64,000 nt of DNA from Candidatus Villigracilis propinquus (GCA_016714565.1 JADKDM010000011.1:62001-126000), one strand, 5' to 3'; positions 25,223 through 34,891 are shown, numbered from the stretch's first letter. Translations and numbers: made by a program. The notes: generated by a model from the sequence alone, not told the origin.

Positions 25223-25684
25223 TTAGATCCAACGCCTCACTCTGGATCTGTATTTTGTGAACTCATCCTTGAATTTGCTTTCCAGGTATAACTCTTCGGG
25301 TTGGATGACCAGCGAATTCATGGCGACGATGAACATGGGCATGAGCGCGATGCCCCAAGTAACCAAAGCTAAGTGGAAACCGATCAACCATCAGAAAAAC
25401 CCAAGGTTGACGGGGTTGCGGGTGTATCCATAAATTCCTGTTATGACGAGGTTGGATGAAGCGACTTTTGATTTCGAAAATGTGCGCATCCGTTTAAATT
25501 CTTTGAGCGCCAGCAGACCAAGCCCCAACCCTGCGGCGGAAAGCACAAGCCCCAGCCAGCGGACGATCTGCGGCATGGGAAAGATTCCTCCGAATGTGCG
25601 CCCCAAAAGTAATGCCAGAATGATGAAGACGAATTCTATGACCGACGGTTCGACCTTGTAAGGTTTATTTGTTTTGTTTTGCAC
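25223..25684 (-). pseudogene. Isoprenylcysteine carboxyl methyltransferase-like protein interrupted by a stop
   Basis: The frame starts at GTG 25684 with AAGGA upstream and reads a two-helix start, then VITGIYGYTRNPVNLGFF. After that comes an in-frame TGA near 25391. Past it the same frame continues with another membrane segment (WLIGFHLALVTWGIALMP), QPEELYLESKFKDEF and an Arg-rich end, stopping at 25223. The YGYTRNPVNLG motif and the EE..LESKFG-like end are typical ICMT/PEMT features. Without the TGA it would be a normal-length protein of about 153 residues. A single base change (TGG or CGA to TGA), a read error, or recoding could explain it. It lies 20 bases from the methyltransferase gene. 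Confidence 0.8.
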
Positions 25685-25704
25685 AGTGATGGTTTCCTTG
25701 AAAA

Positions 25705-26331
25705 CTACCTGTCATTCGCTTTGCGGGCGGACATCAGAAAGACTGGAAAGGACTTTTCGGCGTCTCCAATTTTTTTCCTGATCGTATATGCCATTATAAA
25801 TTTTATATCTTCAAACCCTGCGGCTTCCACTTGCTTTTGCAATTCACTTTGCGCGAACCCCTTGTGGACATCGGTTGTCCCATCTGTATGAAAGGAACCA
25901 TCTTCTTTATCAAGATCGGCGATTAGCAGATAGCCGCCCGGCTCAAGGATGATGTGAAATTTTCTCAGAACGTCTTGCGTATCGTGGATGTGATGCATGG
26001 TCAGCAGGGAGTAGGTGATGTGATATTTTTGCGGAGGAATCGTGTCCACTGCAAGATCGAGGCGGATGGGGCGCATATTGACTGCGCCCGCTGCGGAAAT
26101 CTTTTCAGCGAGAACATCCAACATTCCCTGAGATGTATCTGCCAGTGTGATCTGACCGAGGTATTCCTGTAACGCAAAACTTAGCAGACCTGTGCCGCAT
26201 CCGTATTCGAAGGCATTCATTTTTCGTGACAACGGAACCGTCTTACGGATTTCATCCGCAACCACGCGGGCGCGTTCCACTTTTTTCGGGTCAGAGTCCC
26301 AGTCTTTTGCTCGTTCGTCGAAATTTGTCAT
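25705..26331 (-). CDS. Class I SAM-dependent methyltransferase
   Basis: This 208-residue methyltransferase starts at ATG 26331, overlapping the E2 stop by four bases (ATGA). The SAM-binding motif is FEYGCGTGLLSF (about residue 41). The acidic residue after strand 2 is in LADTSQGML, and LLTMHHIHD plus GGYLLIADLD are motifs of the UbiE/small-molecule group. It acts in the cytoplasm on a small molecule, not known. The overlap with E2 suggests translational coupling with the dehydrogenase operon, but a metabolic link is not evident. Length is normal. Confidence 0.88.
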   Translation of the reverse strand: MTNFDERAKDWDSDPKKVERARVVADEIRKTVPLSRKMNAFEYGCGTGLLSFALQEYLGQITLADTSQGMLDVLAEKISAAGAVNMRPIRLDLAVDTIPPQKYHITYSLLTMHHIHDTQDVLRKFHIILEPGGYLLIADLDKEDGSFHTDGTTDVHKGFAQSELQKQVEAAGFEDIKFIMAYTIRKKIGDAEKSFPVFLMSARKANDR

Positions 26332-27581
26332 GACCAGTTTTCCAGCGTTTCTTTGACTTTCGCAAGGAACCAGTCTGCGGATGCGCCATCCAAAATGCGA
26401 TGGTCAAACACGAAAGACATATACACCATCGGGCGAATGGCGATTGCGTCATCACTTGTCCCGTCTTTAGCGGGAATGACAACCACGCGTTTCTGCATGG
26501 CTCCAATCCCAAGAATACCAGCCTGCGGTTGGTTGATGACAGGGAAGGCGAATAGTGACCCACTTACGCCATGATTGGTGAGTGTGAACGTCCCGCCTTT
26601 GACATCATCAGGTTGTAATTTTTTATTTCGGGAGCGCGTAGCCAAATCGTTGACCGAGCGTGCCATTGCCAGCAACGAAAGATTATCTGCATTCTTGATG
26701 ACAGGCACGATCAAGCCATCTTCACCGAGGGAAACAGCCATACCGAGATTGATGTTTTTATGAACCAGCAGTCCTTCATCAGTCCATGAAGCATTGGTCT
26801 GTGGGAAGGCTTTCAGTCCCGCCACGATCGCCATCATAAAATACGCTGTGAAGGTCAGGTTGACGCCGTCCCGTTCGAAAGCTGCTTTGTTCGCGGCGCG
26901 ATGTTTGAAAACACGAGACATGTCCGCTTCCATCACGGTCAACACATGCGGGGAGGTGTGTTTTGAATCCACCATGTGCTGTGCAATGGATTTGCGCATG
27001 GTCGAATGTTTGATGAGAGTGTCATGTGTTCCAGTTTCAAGTGTCAGGTTGGAAGGTTTGAAAGTTTCAGGTTGTGCCATTTGACCTTTGACCTTTGACC
27101 TTTGACCTTCAACAAACGCAAGCACATCATTCTTCGTAATGCGACCATTCATGCCTGTGCCGCTCACTTGGGACAAGTCCACGCCATGTTCGGCGGCGAT
27201 CTTTGCGACGACGGGGGAGATGAAGCCTAGATCGGTCGAAGGTCTAAGGTCGAAGGTCACAGGTTGGGGTTCTGACTTTTGACTTTCAACTTTTGACTTT
27301 CCTTCACTGCCTACTGCCCACTGCCCACTATCAACCACTTCGCCCGCAGCCCCAATAAGCGCCAATAATTCTCCGACCTTCCCAACCTGTCCCTCTTGCA
27401 TATCGATTCGTAAAATCACACCCGAAGCAGGTGCAGGGATTTCGGTATCTACTTTGTCTGTGTTAACTTCAAGCAACGGTTCCAATTCCTTGATGGAATC
27501 GCCAACCTGCTTAAGCCATTTTGTGACGGTAACTTCATCAACGCCTTCGCCGAGCCGGGGAACGAGTACTTTTGTGGCCAT
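26328..27581 (-). CDS. 2-oxoacid dehydrogenase E2 (dihydrolipoamide acyltransferase)
   Basis: This is a 417-residue E2. Residues 1-80 form a lipoyl domain with Lys43 in NTDKVDTEIPAP. Residues about 120-160 form the E1/E3-binding domain (ISPVVAKIAAEHGVDLSQV, GRITKNDVL). Residues about 190-417 are the catalytic acyltransferase with DHRILDGASADWF (HxxxDG). It carries the acyl group between E1 and CoA. The two linkers are unusual: they hold in-frame heptanucleotide-like repeats (SGQWAVGSE, SKVESQKSEPQ, SKVKGQ). It is downstream of E1, with the IVP gene between them, and probably forms pyruvate or branched-chain 2-oxoacid dehydrogenase with the E3 at 22.9 kb. Confidence 0.92.
   Translation of the reverse strand: MATKVLVPRLGEGVDEVTVTKWLKQVGDSIKELEPLLEVNTDKVDTEIPAPASGVILRIDMQEGQVGKVGELLALIGAAGEVVDSGQWAVGSEGKSKVESQKSEPQPVTFDLRPSTDLGFISPVVAKIAAEHGVDLSQVSGTGMNGRITKNDVLAFVEGQRSKVKGQMAQPETFKPSNLTLETGTHDTLIKHSTMRKSIAQHMVDSKHTSPHVLTVMEADMSRVFKHRAANKAAFERDGVNLTFTAYFMMAIVAGLKAFPQTNASWTDEGLLVHKNINLGMAVSLGEDGLIVPVIKNADNLSLLAMARSVNDLATRSRNKKLQPDDVKGGTFTLTNHGVSGSLFAFPVINQPQAGILGIGAMQKRVVVIPAKDGTSDDAIAIRPMVYMSFVFDHRILDGASADWFLAKVKETLENWS
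27080..27340. repeat. Heptanucleotide-type repeats inside the E2 gene linkers
   Basis: Four tandem copies of TTTGACC occur at 27080-27109. A less regular array (CGAAGGTC, TTTTGACTTTCAAC, then CACTGCC/TACTGCC/CACTGCC) runs over 27228-27340. Both sit in the inter-domain linkers and keep the reading frame (7-base units, three units = 21 bases). Confidence 0.75.
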
Positions 27582-27589
27582 AATGTCTC

Positions 27590-27638
27590 CAGTTTTCAGT
27601 AAACAGTTATCAGTGGTCAGTAATCAGTTTTCAGTTGC
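27590..27638. repeat. CAGTNNN heptad array, left arm of IVP unit
   Basis: Seven consecutive heptamers are seen: CAGTTTT, CAGTAAA, CAGTTAT, CAGTGGT, CAGTAAT, CAGTTTT, CAGTTGC. The array starts 8 bases after the E2 start and runs into the stop codon and last codons of the IVP gene (stop at 27624). Confidence 0.9.
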
Positions 27639-28064
27639 AATGATATATTCGGCAGCTTCTTCGCGAATGGTTCGAGAGGGTTCTCCGCAGAATAGCTCAG
27701 ATTTTTCCATCATCCCACCCAACATACGTCCGAGTTCAAGACATTTGCCAATAAGTTCTGAACTTTTCTTTTGATCAATATATCCGCAATCCTGAGCAGT
27801 TTCGATCCAATGTTGCGTTTCCATTTGTTCACCATCAGAATCAGTGAGTTTGCTAATGAAGTGTTTTTCATACCTGCGTTTTGCCCATGCTTCGGCAAGG
27901 TTTGCACCAATGGAACGGGAGGAGCGGCGGATTTGATCACTCAACGAAAAAGTTTCATCCTTTGGGAAAGACTTTGTGAGGTTGAAGATTTCCTGTTGCA
28001 ACTGACGACTCTTTTTGTAAACGATCAAATCGCGAAAGCTCTGCGCGTGTGTTAGTCCGCTCAT
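27624..28064 (-). CDS. Four-helix-bundle protein (23S rRNA-intervening-sequence protein family)
   Basis: This 146-residue soluble helical protein has its start at ATG 28064, six bases after AAGGAG. The pattern FRDLIVYKKSRQLQQEIFNLTKSFP, LSDQIRRSSRSIGANLAEAW, KLTDSDGEQMETQHWIE is typical of the IVP/S23 family, related to the Avd protein of diversity-generating retroelements. The family forms pentameric barrels and binds nucleic acid; its role outside rRNA insertions is unknown. It lies alone between the E1 and E2 genes, and its last residues and stop come from a heptad array. A matching array in the opposite direction precedes it at 28066-28113. Confidence 0.9.
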   Translation of the reverse strand: MSGLTHAQSFRDLIVYKKSRQLQQEIFNLTKSFPKDETFSLSDQIRRSSRSIGANLAEAWAKRRYEKHFISKLTDSDGEQMETQHWIETAQDCGYIDQKKSSELIGKCLELGRMLGGMMEKSELFCGEPSRTIREEAAEYIIATEN

Positions 28065-28065
28065 A

Positions 28066-28113
28066 CATTCTCCTTCACTGACACTGCTCACTGATTACTG
28101 TTCACTAATCACA
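28066..28113. repeat. NNNACTG heptad array, right arm of IVP unit
   Basis: On the plus strand the sequence runs TCACTGA, CACTGC, TCACTGA, TTACTGT, TCACTAA, TCACAGT, TCACTGA. Read on the minus strand it is the same CAGTNNN unit as at 27590, so the two arrays face each other. It ends 3 bases before the E1 stop. Confidence 0.85.
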
Positions 28114-28115
28114 GT

Positions 28116-30530
28116 TCACTGAAACACTGGATACCGCTTCGGGTCAACTTCATTCATCATTTCATACACCGCATCGAACACCGTTTCTGCATTGGGCTTC
28201 GACCAGTAATCGCCATCTGAACCATAGGCGGGGCGGTGGGCTTTGGCGGATAATGTCCGGGCGGGGGAGTCTAAGTGGAAGTAGCCGCCTTGCTTTTCGA
28301 TGACTTCCTGCATCATGTAGGCTGTTGTGCCGCCCGGGACATCTTCATCTACAAACAAAACGCGTGATGTCTTTTTGAGCGACTCGACGATCTTGTGATG
28401 AATGTCAAACGGCATGAGCGATTGCACATCGATCACTTCAACTTCGATGCCAACCTTGCTTAACTTATCAGCCGCTTCGATGACAACTTTGCAGCAGGCG
28501 CCGTAAGTGACAATGGTGACGTCCCTGCCTGTGCGGATCGTTTCAGGGACGCCCAGCGGCAAGGTCATTTCAGCAATGTTATCGGGTAGGCGTTCTTTGG
28601 AGCGGTAGCCATTCAACACTTCCACAACGATGGCAGGTTCATCTGCTTTCAACAAGGTGTTGTAAAAACCTGCGGCGCGGGTCATATCACGCGGGACGAG
28701 AACATACATACCGCGTGTCAGACTCAAAATGCCAGACATGGGTGAACCCGAATGCCAGACACCTTCGAGACGATGCCCGCGCGTGCGAATGATGACAGGC
28801 GCTTTTTGTCCGCCTGCGGTGCGCCAGTGCAGTGAAGCGAGATCATCGCTCATGGTTTGGATGGCGTACAAAACATAATCAAGATATTGGATCTCAGCGA
28901 TGGGGCGCAACCCGCGTAACGCTAAACCAATTGCCTGCCCCAAAATCGTCGTTTCACGAATGCCCGTATCGGTCACACGGAATTCGCCGTATTTTTCCTG
29001 CATCCCTTTGAAACCCTGATTCACATCGCCAAGTTTGCCAACATCTTCACCGAAGGCGATAAGCCTTGGCTCGCGTGCCAGCGCGGCATCGAACCCGGCG
29101 TTGACCACTTCAAAGCCAAACATATTTGGCGAATTACTTGAATATACGGGCTTCACTTCATCCACCTTTAGCGCAGTGCCCGAATATAAATGTGAACTAT
29201 ATCGCTCTATATTGACCTTATCGTTTTCGTGCTTCCATTGGATCAATATCTGCTTGATGGGATTTGACTCGTCCCGGAGGATTCGCAGCGCTTCATGCGT
29301 GATCGTATGAATGTCACGCCTCGTGTACGACGGGAGAGTTGACAGCCGGTCTTTGAGCCTTCTCAACTCTGCAACATGGTTCGACGAGCTTGCGATCTCA
29401 TCAAGCATGTCCATGACGTGGTTGCGCTCTTCGGCGATGGGGGCGAGGTAGGAGTCCCACGCAGCTTTGCGGAATCCTTCCACAGCTTTGTAGTCTGCTT
29501 TTTCAACAGAATCAAGCTCGGGCGCGGAAATGACGCGGTTCTCTATCATCCACGCGCGCATCTTTTTGAGTCCGTCAAATTCCTCTTCCCACTTGAGTCG
29601 CTCGGCGGTTTTGTATCGCTCATGTGAACCGCTGGTGCTGTGACCTTGCGGTTGAGTCACATCAATGACATGCACCAGTGCAGGGATGTGATATTCGCGC
29701 GCGATCTCGGCGGCGCTGAGATAAGTTTCGACGAGGGCGGGATAATCCCACGCGTGGACGGTGTAATGATCGTATCCGTTTTGCACTTTTTCAAGCGACG
29801 CGGCTGGGTTGCGTTCAAAACCTTTGAGCAATGTGCCGATGTTTTCCTTGACCATTTGAAATTGATTGGGGACGGAAATGCCGTAGCCGTCATCATAGAT
29901 GGTGATGATGGCGGGCGCTTTCAGCACGCCGATGGCGTTGACCGATTCCCAGAAATGGCCTTCGGCGGTGGATGCGTTGCCAATGGTCGCGAAGGTGATT
30001 TCATTACCGTTGATCGAGAAATCTTTTAGGTTGTGTAATTCCTTGAGATTACGATAGACAACAGACGCGTACGCAAGCCCAACCGCTCTTGGCATTTGTG
30101 CCGCTGTGCAGGAAACATCGGATGCGGTGTTGTACGTTTGGGTTTGCGGACGCCATGAACCATCAGGGCGCAGGAGCCGTGTGCCAAAATGTGCGTTCAT
30201 CTGGCGGCCGCCGCTGGCGGGCTCGTAGGTGATATCGCCATGCGCGTACAACTGCGCAAAAAATTCCTGGATGCTCATCATGCCAAGCATGAACATCCAG
30301 GTTTGATCGCGGTAATATCCAGAACGCCAGTCGCCTTTTTTGAAGGCGCGGGCGATGGCGAGCTGGGCGATCTCTTTGCCGTCGCCAAAAATTCCGAACT
30401 TTGCTTTGCCGCTTAGGACTTCTCTTCTACCGATAAGTGAAGCCTGCCTGCTTTGATAGGCAAGACGGTAATCCTTTACAATTTCATCTTTCTCGAGGGG
30501 CAGCGCAATAGAACCCTTTTTCTTGGGCAT
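28116..30530 (-). CDS. Fused 2-oxoacid dehydrogenase E1 alpha-beta subunit
   Basis: This 804-residue chain joins what are usually two subunits. The alpha part (1-440) has the thiamine diphosphate region GNASTAEGHFWESVNAIG with IYDDGYGIS (about 184-218). The beta part (450-804) has IAFGEDVGKLGDVNQGF, the conserved VTDTGIRETTILGQAIGLA, and RGHRLEGVWHSGSPMSG. It decarboxylates a 2-oxoacid and passes the acyl to the lipoyl arm of E2. The YDDGYGIS and HFWESVN forms are closer to branched-chain 2-oxoacid dehydrogenases than to pyruvate dehydrogenase, but the class is not settled. The gene starts the E1-IVP-E2-methyltransferase unit. Confidence 0.9.
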   Translation of the reverse strand: MPKKKGSIALPLEKDEIVKDYRLAYQSRQASLIGRREVLSGKAKFGIFGDGKEIAQLAIARAFKKGDWRSGYYRDQTWMFMLGMMSIQEFFAQLYAHGDITYEPASGGRQMNAHFGTRLLRPDGSWRPQTQTYNTASDVSCTAAQMPRAVGLAYASVVYRNLKELHNLKDFSINGNEITFATIGNASTAEGHFWESVNAIGVLKAPAIITIYDDGYGISVPNQFQMVKENIGTLLKGFERNPAASLEKVQNGYDHYTVHAWDYPALVETYLSAAEIAREYHIPALVHVIDVTQPQGHSTSGSHERYKTAERLKWEEEFDGLKKMRAWMIENRVISAPELDSVEKADYKAVEGFRKAAWDSYLAPIAEERNHVMDMLDEIASSSNHVAELRRLKDRLSTLPSYTRRDIHTITHEALRILRDESNPIKQILIQWKHENDKVNIERYSSHLYSGTALKVDEVKPVYSSNSPNMFGFEVVNAGFDAALAREPRLIAFGEDVGKLGDVNQGFKGMQEKYGEFRVTDTGIRETTILGQAIGLALRGLRPIAEIQYLDYVLYAIQTMSDDLASLHWRTAGGQKAPVIIRTRGHRLEGVWHSGSPMSGILSLTRGMYVLVPRDMTRAAGFYNTLLKADEPAIVVEVLNGYRSKERLPDNIAEMTLPLGVPETIRTGRDVTIVTYGACCKVVIEAADKLSKVGIEVEVIDVQSLMPFDIHHKIVESLKKTSRVLFVDEDVPGGTTAYMMQEVIEKQGGYFHLDSPARTLSAKAHRPAYGSDGDYWSKPNAETVFDAVYEMMNEVDPKRYPVFQ

Positions 30531-30625
30531 GTACTCTCTCCTGAGTGTTGGTTATGTAAGATTATAACAAAGGAGGAGGGTAAAGGTTTCTGTAGTTTCA
30601 GATTTTTTCCGTAGGTAATAAAAAA

Positions 30626-30649
30626 AGCGGCTTCCCCTCGGAAGCCGCT
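30626..30649. terminator. Terminator after lipoprotein 30671
   Basis: A perfect 10-bp stem (AGCGGCTTCC/GGAAGCCGCT, four-base loop), T-flanked on both sides. It lies 22 bases after the lipoprotein stop and can also end a plus-strand read. Confidence 0.88.
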
Positions 30650-30670
30650 TTTTGTGAGTGAAATTCTTAT

Positions 30671-31363
30671 TTACGGAATGTAGTAGGTGTTGATCGCGTT
30701 GTTGACGGTATCAAGTGTTGCTTGATCCACCTCATTGATGTACCAGACGGTGAACATGAGGAAGGTGGCGTTATCAGCTCCACGGGTTTCAAAGTAGGAG
30801 TACCCGGAGTAGCCGCCGCCTTTGGAGGTCCATTCGAGGCGTTCGGAGCCATCGTTCATGATCTGGTCGCCTAAAACCCGGATGTCGCCTACTTTTCCTG
30901 TGGAGCTATAGTAGGTGTTCAGGAGGTTTAAGGCAAATTGTCCGTTCTGGTTCTTTACAAAAGCTGTCCCGTCGTTGTACACAAGGCTTTCGATCTTCGC
31001 GGAATTTTCATCCGGTGATGTAAATGTGTCTACATAGTAATTGTCATAGTCATTGTGTTCGTAGAACCAGTCACCGGGCAGATCAAAGCCAAGAAGGTTA
31101 TTCTGATCTACAAAAGTAACGATGTCGGAACTGCCGCCACTGGTTTGGGAGTTCCCAGCATTTCCACCAGCAGGGTTGGAGGGTCCGCTCGGGTTGGGCA
31201 ACTGTACATCGGATGTGGGCAGCGGGGCAGCGGTTGGAGGCGGCGGGACGGTTGGAGGGATGGGCGTAGCGGTAGGCTGAGCAGGTGTGAATGCTCCACA
31301 GGCAAGGCTGACGCTCACAAGAATAGCAATAAAAACAAATAACATACGATACTGTGATTTCAT
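30671..31363 (-). CDS. Lipoprotein with PsbP/Mog1-like domain
   Basis: This protein has 230 residues from ATG 31363, chosen because AAGGAG lies nine bases before it and it opens a signal peptide with lipobox SLAC (Cys22). A Pro/Thr linker (TPTATPIPPTVPPPP...) is followed by a globular domain starting LLGFDLPGDWFYEHND, a pattern of PsbP/Mog1-like folds that bind proteins or small molecules. The domain ends WYINEVDQATLDTVNNAINTY. It is surface-anchored, function unknown. It stands alone with a terminator. The linker composition resembles those of the SH3 lipoproteins. Confidence 0.75.
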   Translation of the reverse strand: MKSQYRMLFVFIAILVSVSLACGAFTPAQPTATPIPPTVPPPPTAAPLPTSDVQLPNPSGPSNPAGGNAGNSQTSGGSSDIVTFVDQNNLLGFDLPGDWFYEHNDYDNYYVDTFTSPDENSAKIESLVYNDGTAFVKNQNGQFALNLLNTYYSSTGKVGDIRVLGDQIMNDGSERLEWTSKGGGYSGYSYFETRGADNATFLMFTVWYINEVDQATLDTVNNAINTYYIP

Positions 31364-31606
31364 GAGGTTATTCTCCTTATTCTCCTCTGGTTGAAAATTT
31401 TCGCAAGGATACTGCATATCCCTATAAAGCGGAAGGTACATTGGTCATGGTGCTTGGGGCGGAGGGCGTTCAGCCGCGGCCCAAACTTCCACTGAAGCAA
31501 CGGTAAAATCTCACTTTGTTCACATTTTTGACAAGTTAGGGGTGTCTGATAGAACTGCCCAGGACAGGGGTACCAAAAGCAAAAGGAAAAGGCAAGAGGT
31601 CATTTT

Positions 31607-34600
31607 TTATTCCACCCTTCGGATCGCCAGCATGGTCAGGTCGTCACCCAGCGGGACGAGACCGATAAATTCATTCAGACGCTCTTCCACGATAATGATG
31701 ACTTCTTCAGATGTGTGCGATTGAGTGGATGCCAACGCTTCCATTAAGCGCACATCTCCAAAAAGATCACCATCCGCAGAAAATGCTTCCGTCAGGCCGT
31801 CGGTATAAAGTAGCAACTTATCTCCAAATGCTATTGTGATCGTGCGCTCCTGCATATTCGGCTGTTCCTTCACACCCAGCGCAATGGCAGTGCGCGTGAG
31901 TTTTTCGATCTCACCCTTTGCCTTCACCCAAAGCGGCGGATTGTGCCCCGCGTTCACGTAAGTGAATATCCCCTGCTCCATATCCAACTCACCATAGACA
32001 GCCGTCACGAACATACCTTGTTGTGTATCGGGCAGCAGCAGATCATTCACGCGGCCCAACGCTTCGGCAGGGGAGTGCGTCTCAATGACGGCAGCGCGCA
32101 CCAACGTCCGTGTGAGCGCCATGAACAGCGCAGCAGGCATGCCTTTATCCGCCACATCCGCGATGAAGATGCCCAGCTTTTTATTGGGCAGTTCGATCAC
32201 ATCGTAAAAGTCGCCACCCACCTGACGCGCCGTGCGCCAGCGTGCCGCCAACTGCCATGCGGGGAAATCGGGAAGCGATTGCGGGATGAACGTCTGCTGG
32301 ATCTGGCGCGCCAACTGCACTTCCGTTTCGAGGCGCTCGCGCACCACCATCTCCTGCTGCAAAAGATCATTCTGAATTGCAAGCGCGGCCTGTTGTGCAA
32401 TGCCATTGATGATCTCGATTCGGCGCGAGCGGAAGCGGCGTCCGTTCTCCGTCTCTTCGATGAGCATGACACCGAACAAGTCATTCTTGATGGAAAGTGG
32501 GACCGCCATGAGCAGCCGCTCGGCATTCATCACATTCGCTTCATTTCTGACCTCTGGCCTGATTCCCAACCAGGAATTTGGCAACGCGTTGGGTTTTAGC
32601 GCATGAATGATGAGACGGTTCTCTTCTTTTGCCAGATCCAGCAATGGAAACACGCCAGCCGTGAATTCTCTCTCAGTCATGATCGCTTCTTCTTCATTTG
32701 AGAAACCGTATTCCTGCGAAGCAGTAAATGAAGTCCGCTCGGCATCCCAACGATATAAGGCAACCCGTTTCACACCCACGAGGATCGGCATGATACGCGT
32801 GATGGAACTTAATATTTCTTCCAGGTCGCTCATGCTGACCACAGCTTGTGCCACCTGTAACAATGCCGCAGACGCATACGCCTGCTCTTGAGCAGAGTCA
32901 TACAGGCGGGCGTTTTCAATGGCAACGGCGGCGTAGCTCGCAAAGGTGGTGGTGATGCCCTGCGCTTCATGTCCGTAGCGCCCCGAGGTGTGATGTGCCA
33001 GCGCTAGCACTCCCAGCGGACGGTCTCCCACGCGCAGCGGAGCGGCAATGGAGGAGTAATTTCGATCGTAGCCAGCCGCCAGCCCCGCAGGCCAGATCGG
33101 CTCGTCCGGGCGGCGGATGATGGGCACATCCGAGACAAGGGCTTCCGCCATGGCGTAGGTGGCGTCGGGGTTGCTGATGCATACATTTTCTAACTGACTT
33201 GCGTCAATGCCATGTACCGCGGAGAGGCAAAGATCGCCGTCTTGCAAGAGCCATATCGCTGAAACATCGATTGGCAGGTTGCGATCCAATTCAGAAAGGA
33301 TGGTTTCGAGCACTTCATCCACGCCCACGTTATCAGAAACCAGACCCGCCACTTCGCGCAGACTGTCAGCGATCTGGCGGCGCCATTGCTCAGATCGGTA
33401 TAAGTCTGCGTTGCGGATAGCGGCGGCCATTGTGTCGGCCACAGCTTCGAACATGATCTGGTCATCTTCAGTGAATGCATTATTCTTATCCGATTGAATA
33501 TCCAGCAAGCCAACCACTTTGTCCTCAAAGACCAGCGGTACACATAGTTCGGAACGGGTATTCCCCGGTGGCAACGGCGAAGGGACATACCGATCATCCA
33601 ATGTCACATCATTAACCAGAATTGTTTTGCCTAACCTGGCTGCCCAGACCATAATTCCCTTTGGGGTATCCAAAGAGATGGTATAGCCTTGTAACTTTTT
33701 ACTGCGCTTGCCGCTGCCCGCTTCATAGACAATAATTCTTCTATTCGGGTGGACTGTAAACAAGGAAACATGGGGGTATTTAAATTTTTCATGGATGAGG
33801 TTTGCCGCGTCTCGCATGATCGTTGAAAGATTAAGTGTGGAGGAAACGCTTTTGCTGACTTCAGAGACGAGTGTGAGCTGGTCCGCGCGGCGGCGCAAGC
33901 TGCTATATAAGCGCGCGCTGTCCACGGCGCGGGCGATGTTATCCGCAAGCGCATGGAGGATGAGCAGGTCGTTTGGGTGGAAGGCTTTTTTGTGATTGCT
34001 TTGCACATCCAACACGCCGAGGACACGGTCTTCGATTTTTAATGGAATGACGACTTCGGACTTTGTTTCGGGCAGGCTGTCAATAAAGCGGTAGCGCGGG
34101 TCGGATTGAACATCGTCGCAGACGATCTGCTCGCCGAGCTGTGCGGCTTCGCCGATCAGTCCCTGCCCGATTTCCACTTCCAGGGCTATGGATGCTTTCT
34201 TCTTTCCTTTTCGTGATGCCACTGCACTGGAACGGAAGCGCAGGGCGTTGGAATTCGGGTCGTGGGTGAAGATGGCAACATAGTAAAAGTTGAAGGTCTT
34301 TTGGATCAACTCGGTAACGCGCGCGGAGAGTTCATCCAGATTAAGAACATTAGCGATCTGTGCGCTGACTTCGCGGACAAGGTTTAGCTGCCGCAAGCGG
34401 AACTGTTCCACTACGGAGCGGTGGGATGCAATTAAACTGACGGCGATGATCTGGGCAAGTGCCTGGAGCAGATTCAATTCTTCGGCGGAGAAGGCGGCCC
34501 AGTGGGGCGGGTGATCTGGAGCGCTCCCAGCGTGATTCCATGATCTTCGAGCGGGACCGCTGCATAGGTCCCGAAAGAAGCGGAGTCCTGGCCTGTCGAA

Positions 34601-34886
34601 GGGTGGAGTCTTTTATCTTCCCTTGTTTGATGAAAAGCTTTCCCATCTTGATGGCTTGTTTCATTCCATCCAGTCTCGGGTGAGCGGGGAGTGCTTTGGT
34701 TTCTTTCCAATCCGGCACGCGGAAGACTCTTTCATTCAGCCAGACATCCACCGCACCTTCGAGGAGGCGGTTTGTCATGGTGATGATGCCCTGACTTTGT
34801 GCGCTTAGTGAATCTTTATTGCGTAGGTCTTCCCCCAGGCTGGCGAGTTGGCGCCAATCCCATGAATCTCGATTTGCCGCGTTCAT
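31607..34886 (-). pseudogene. Multi-GAF, RsbU-type PP2C phosphatase, frameshifted near its N-terminus
   Basis: The large frame (31607-34477) opens only at a TTG. It has at least three GAF-type domains (VIPLKIEDRVLGVLDVQSN, CVPLVFEDKVVGLLDIQSD and a later degenerate pair), a coiled-coil helix, then a SpoIIE/RsbU PP2C phosphatase (QVGGDFYDVIEL, GIFIADVADKGMPAAL, LYTDGLTEAF). Upstream, the gene continues to ATG 34886 (MNAANRDSW...) but two single-base losses, near 34575-34620 and 34490-34500, change frame. The missing piece (FGTYAAVPLEDHGITLGALQIT) would be a first GAF domain. Corrected, the protein is about 1090 residues. It follows the anti-sigma kinase by 5 bases and would dephosphorylate the STAS protein. 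Confidence 0.82.
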
Positions 34887-34891
34887 GGGGT

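Noticed and set aside
27624..28064. IVP gene as part of a diversity-generating retroelement
   Set aside because: No reverse transcriptase, template or variable repeat is nearby; only the Avd-like fold is shared.
31943..32599. A 218-codon plus-strand frame opposite the PP2C domain
   Set aside because: His/Arg/Gln-rich composition typical of antisense shadows, no start signal.
34477..34477. TTG at 34477 as the real start of the PP2C protein
   Set aside because: The GAF-like sequence continues upstream in other frames up to an ATG next to the anti-sigma gene, so the true start is 34886.
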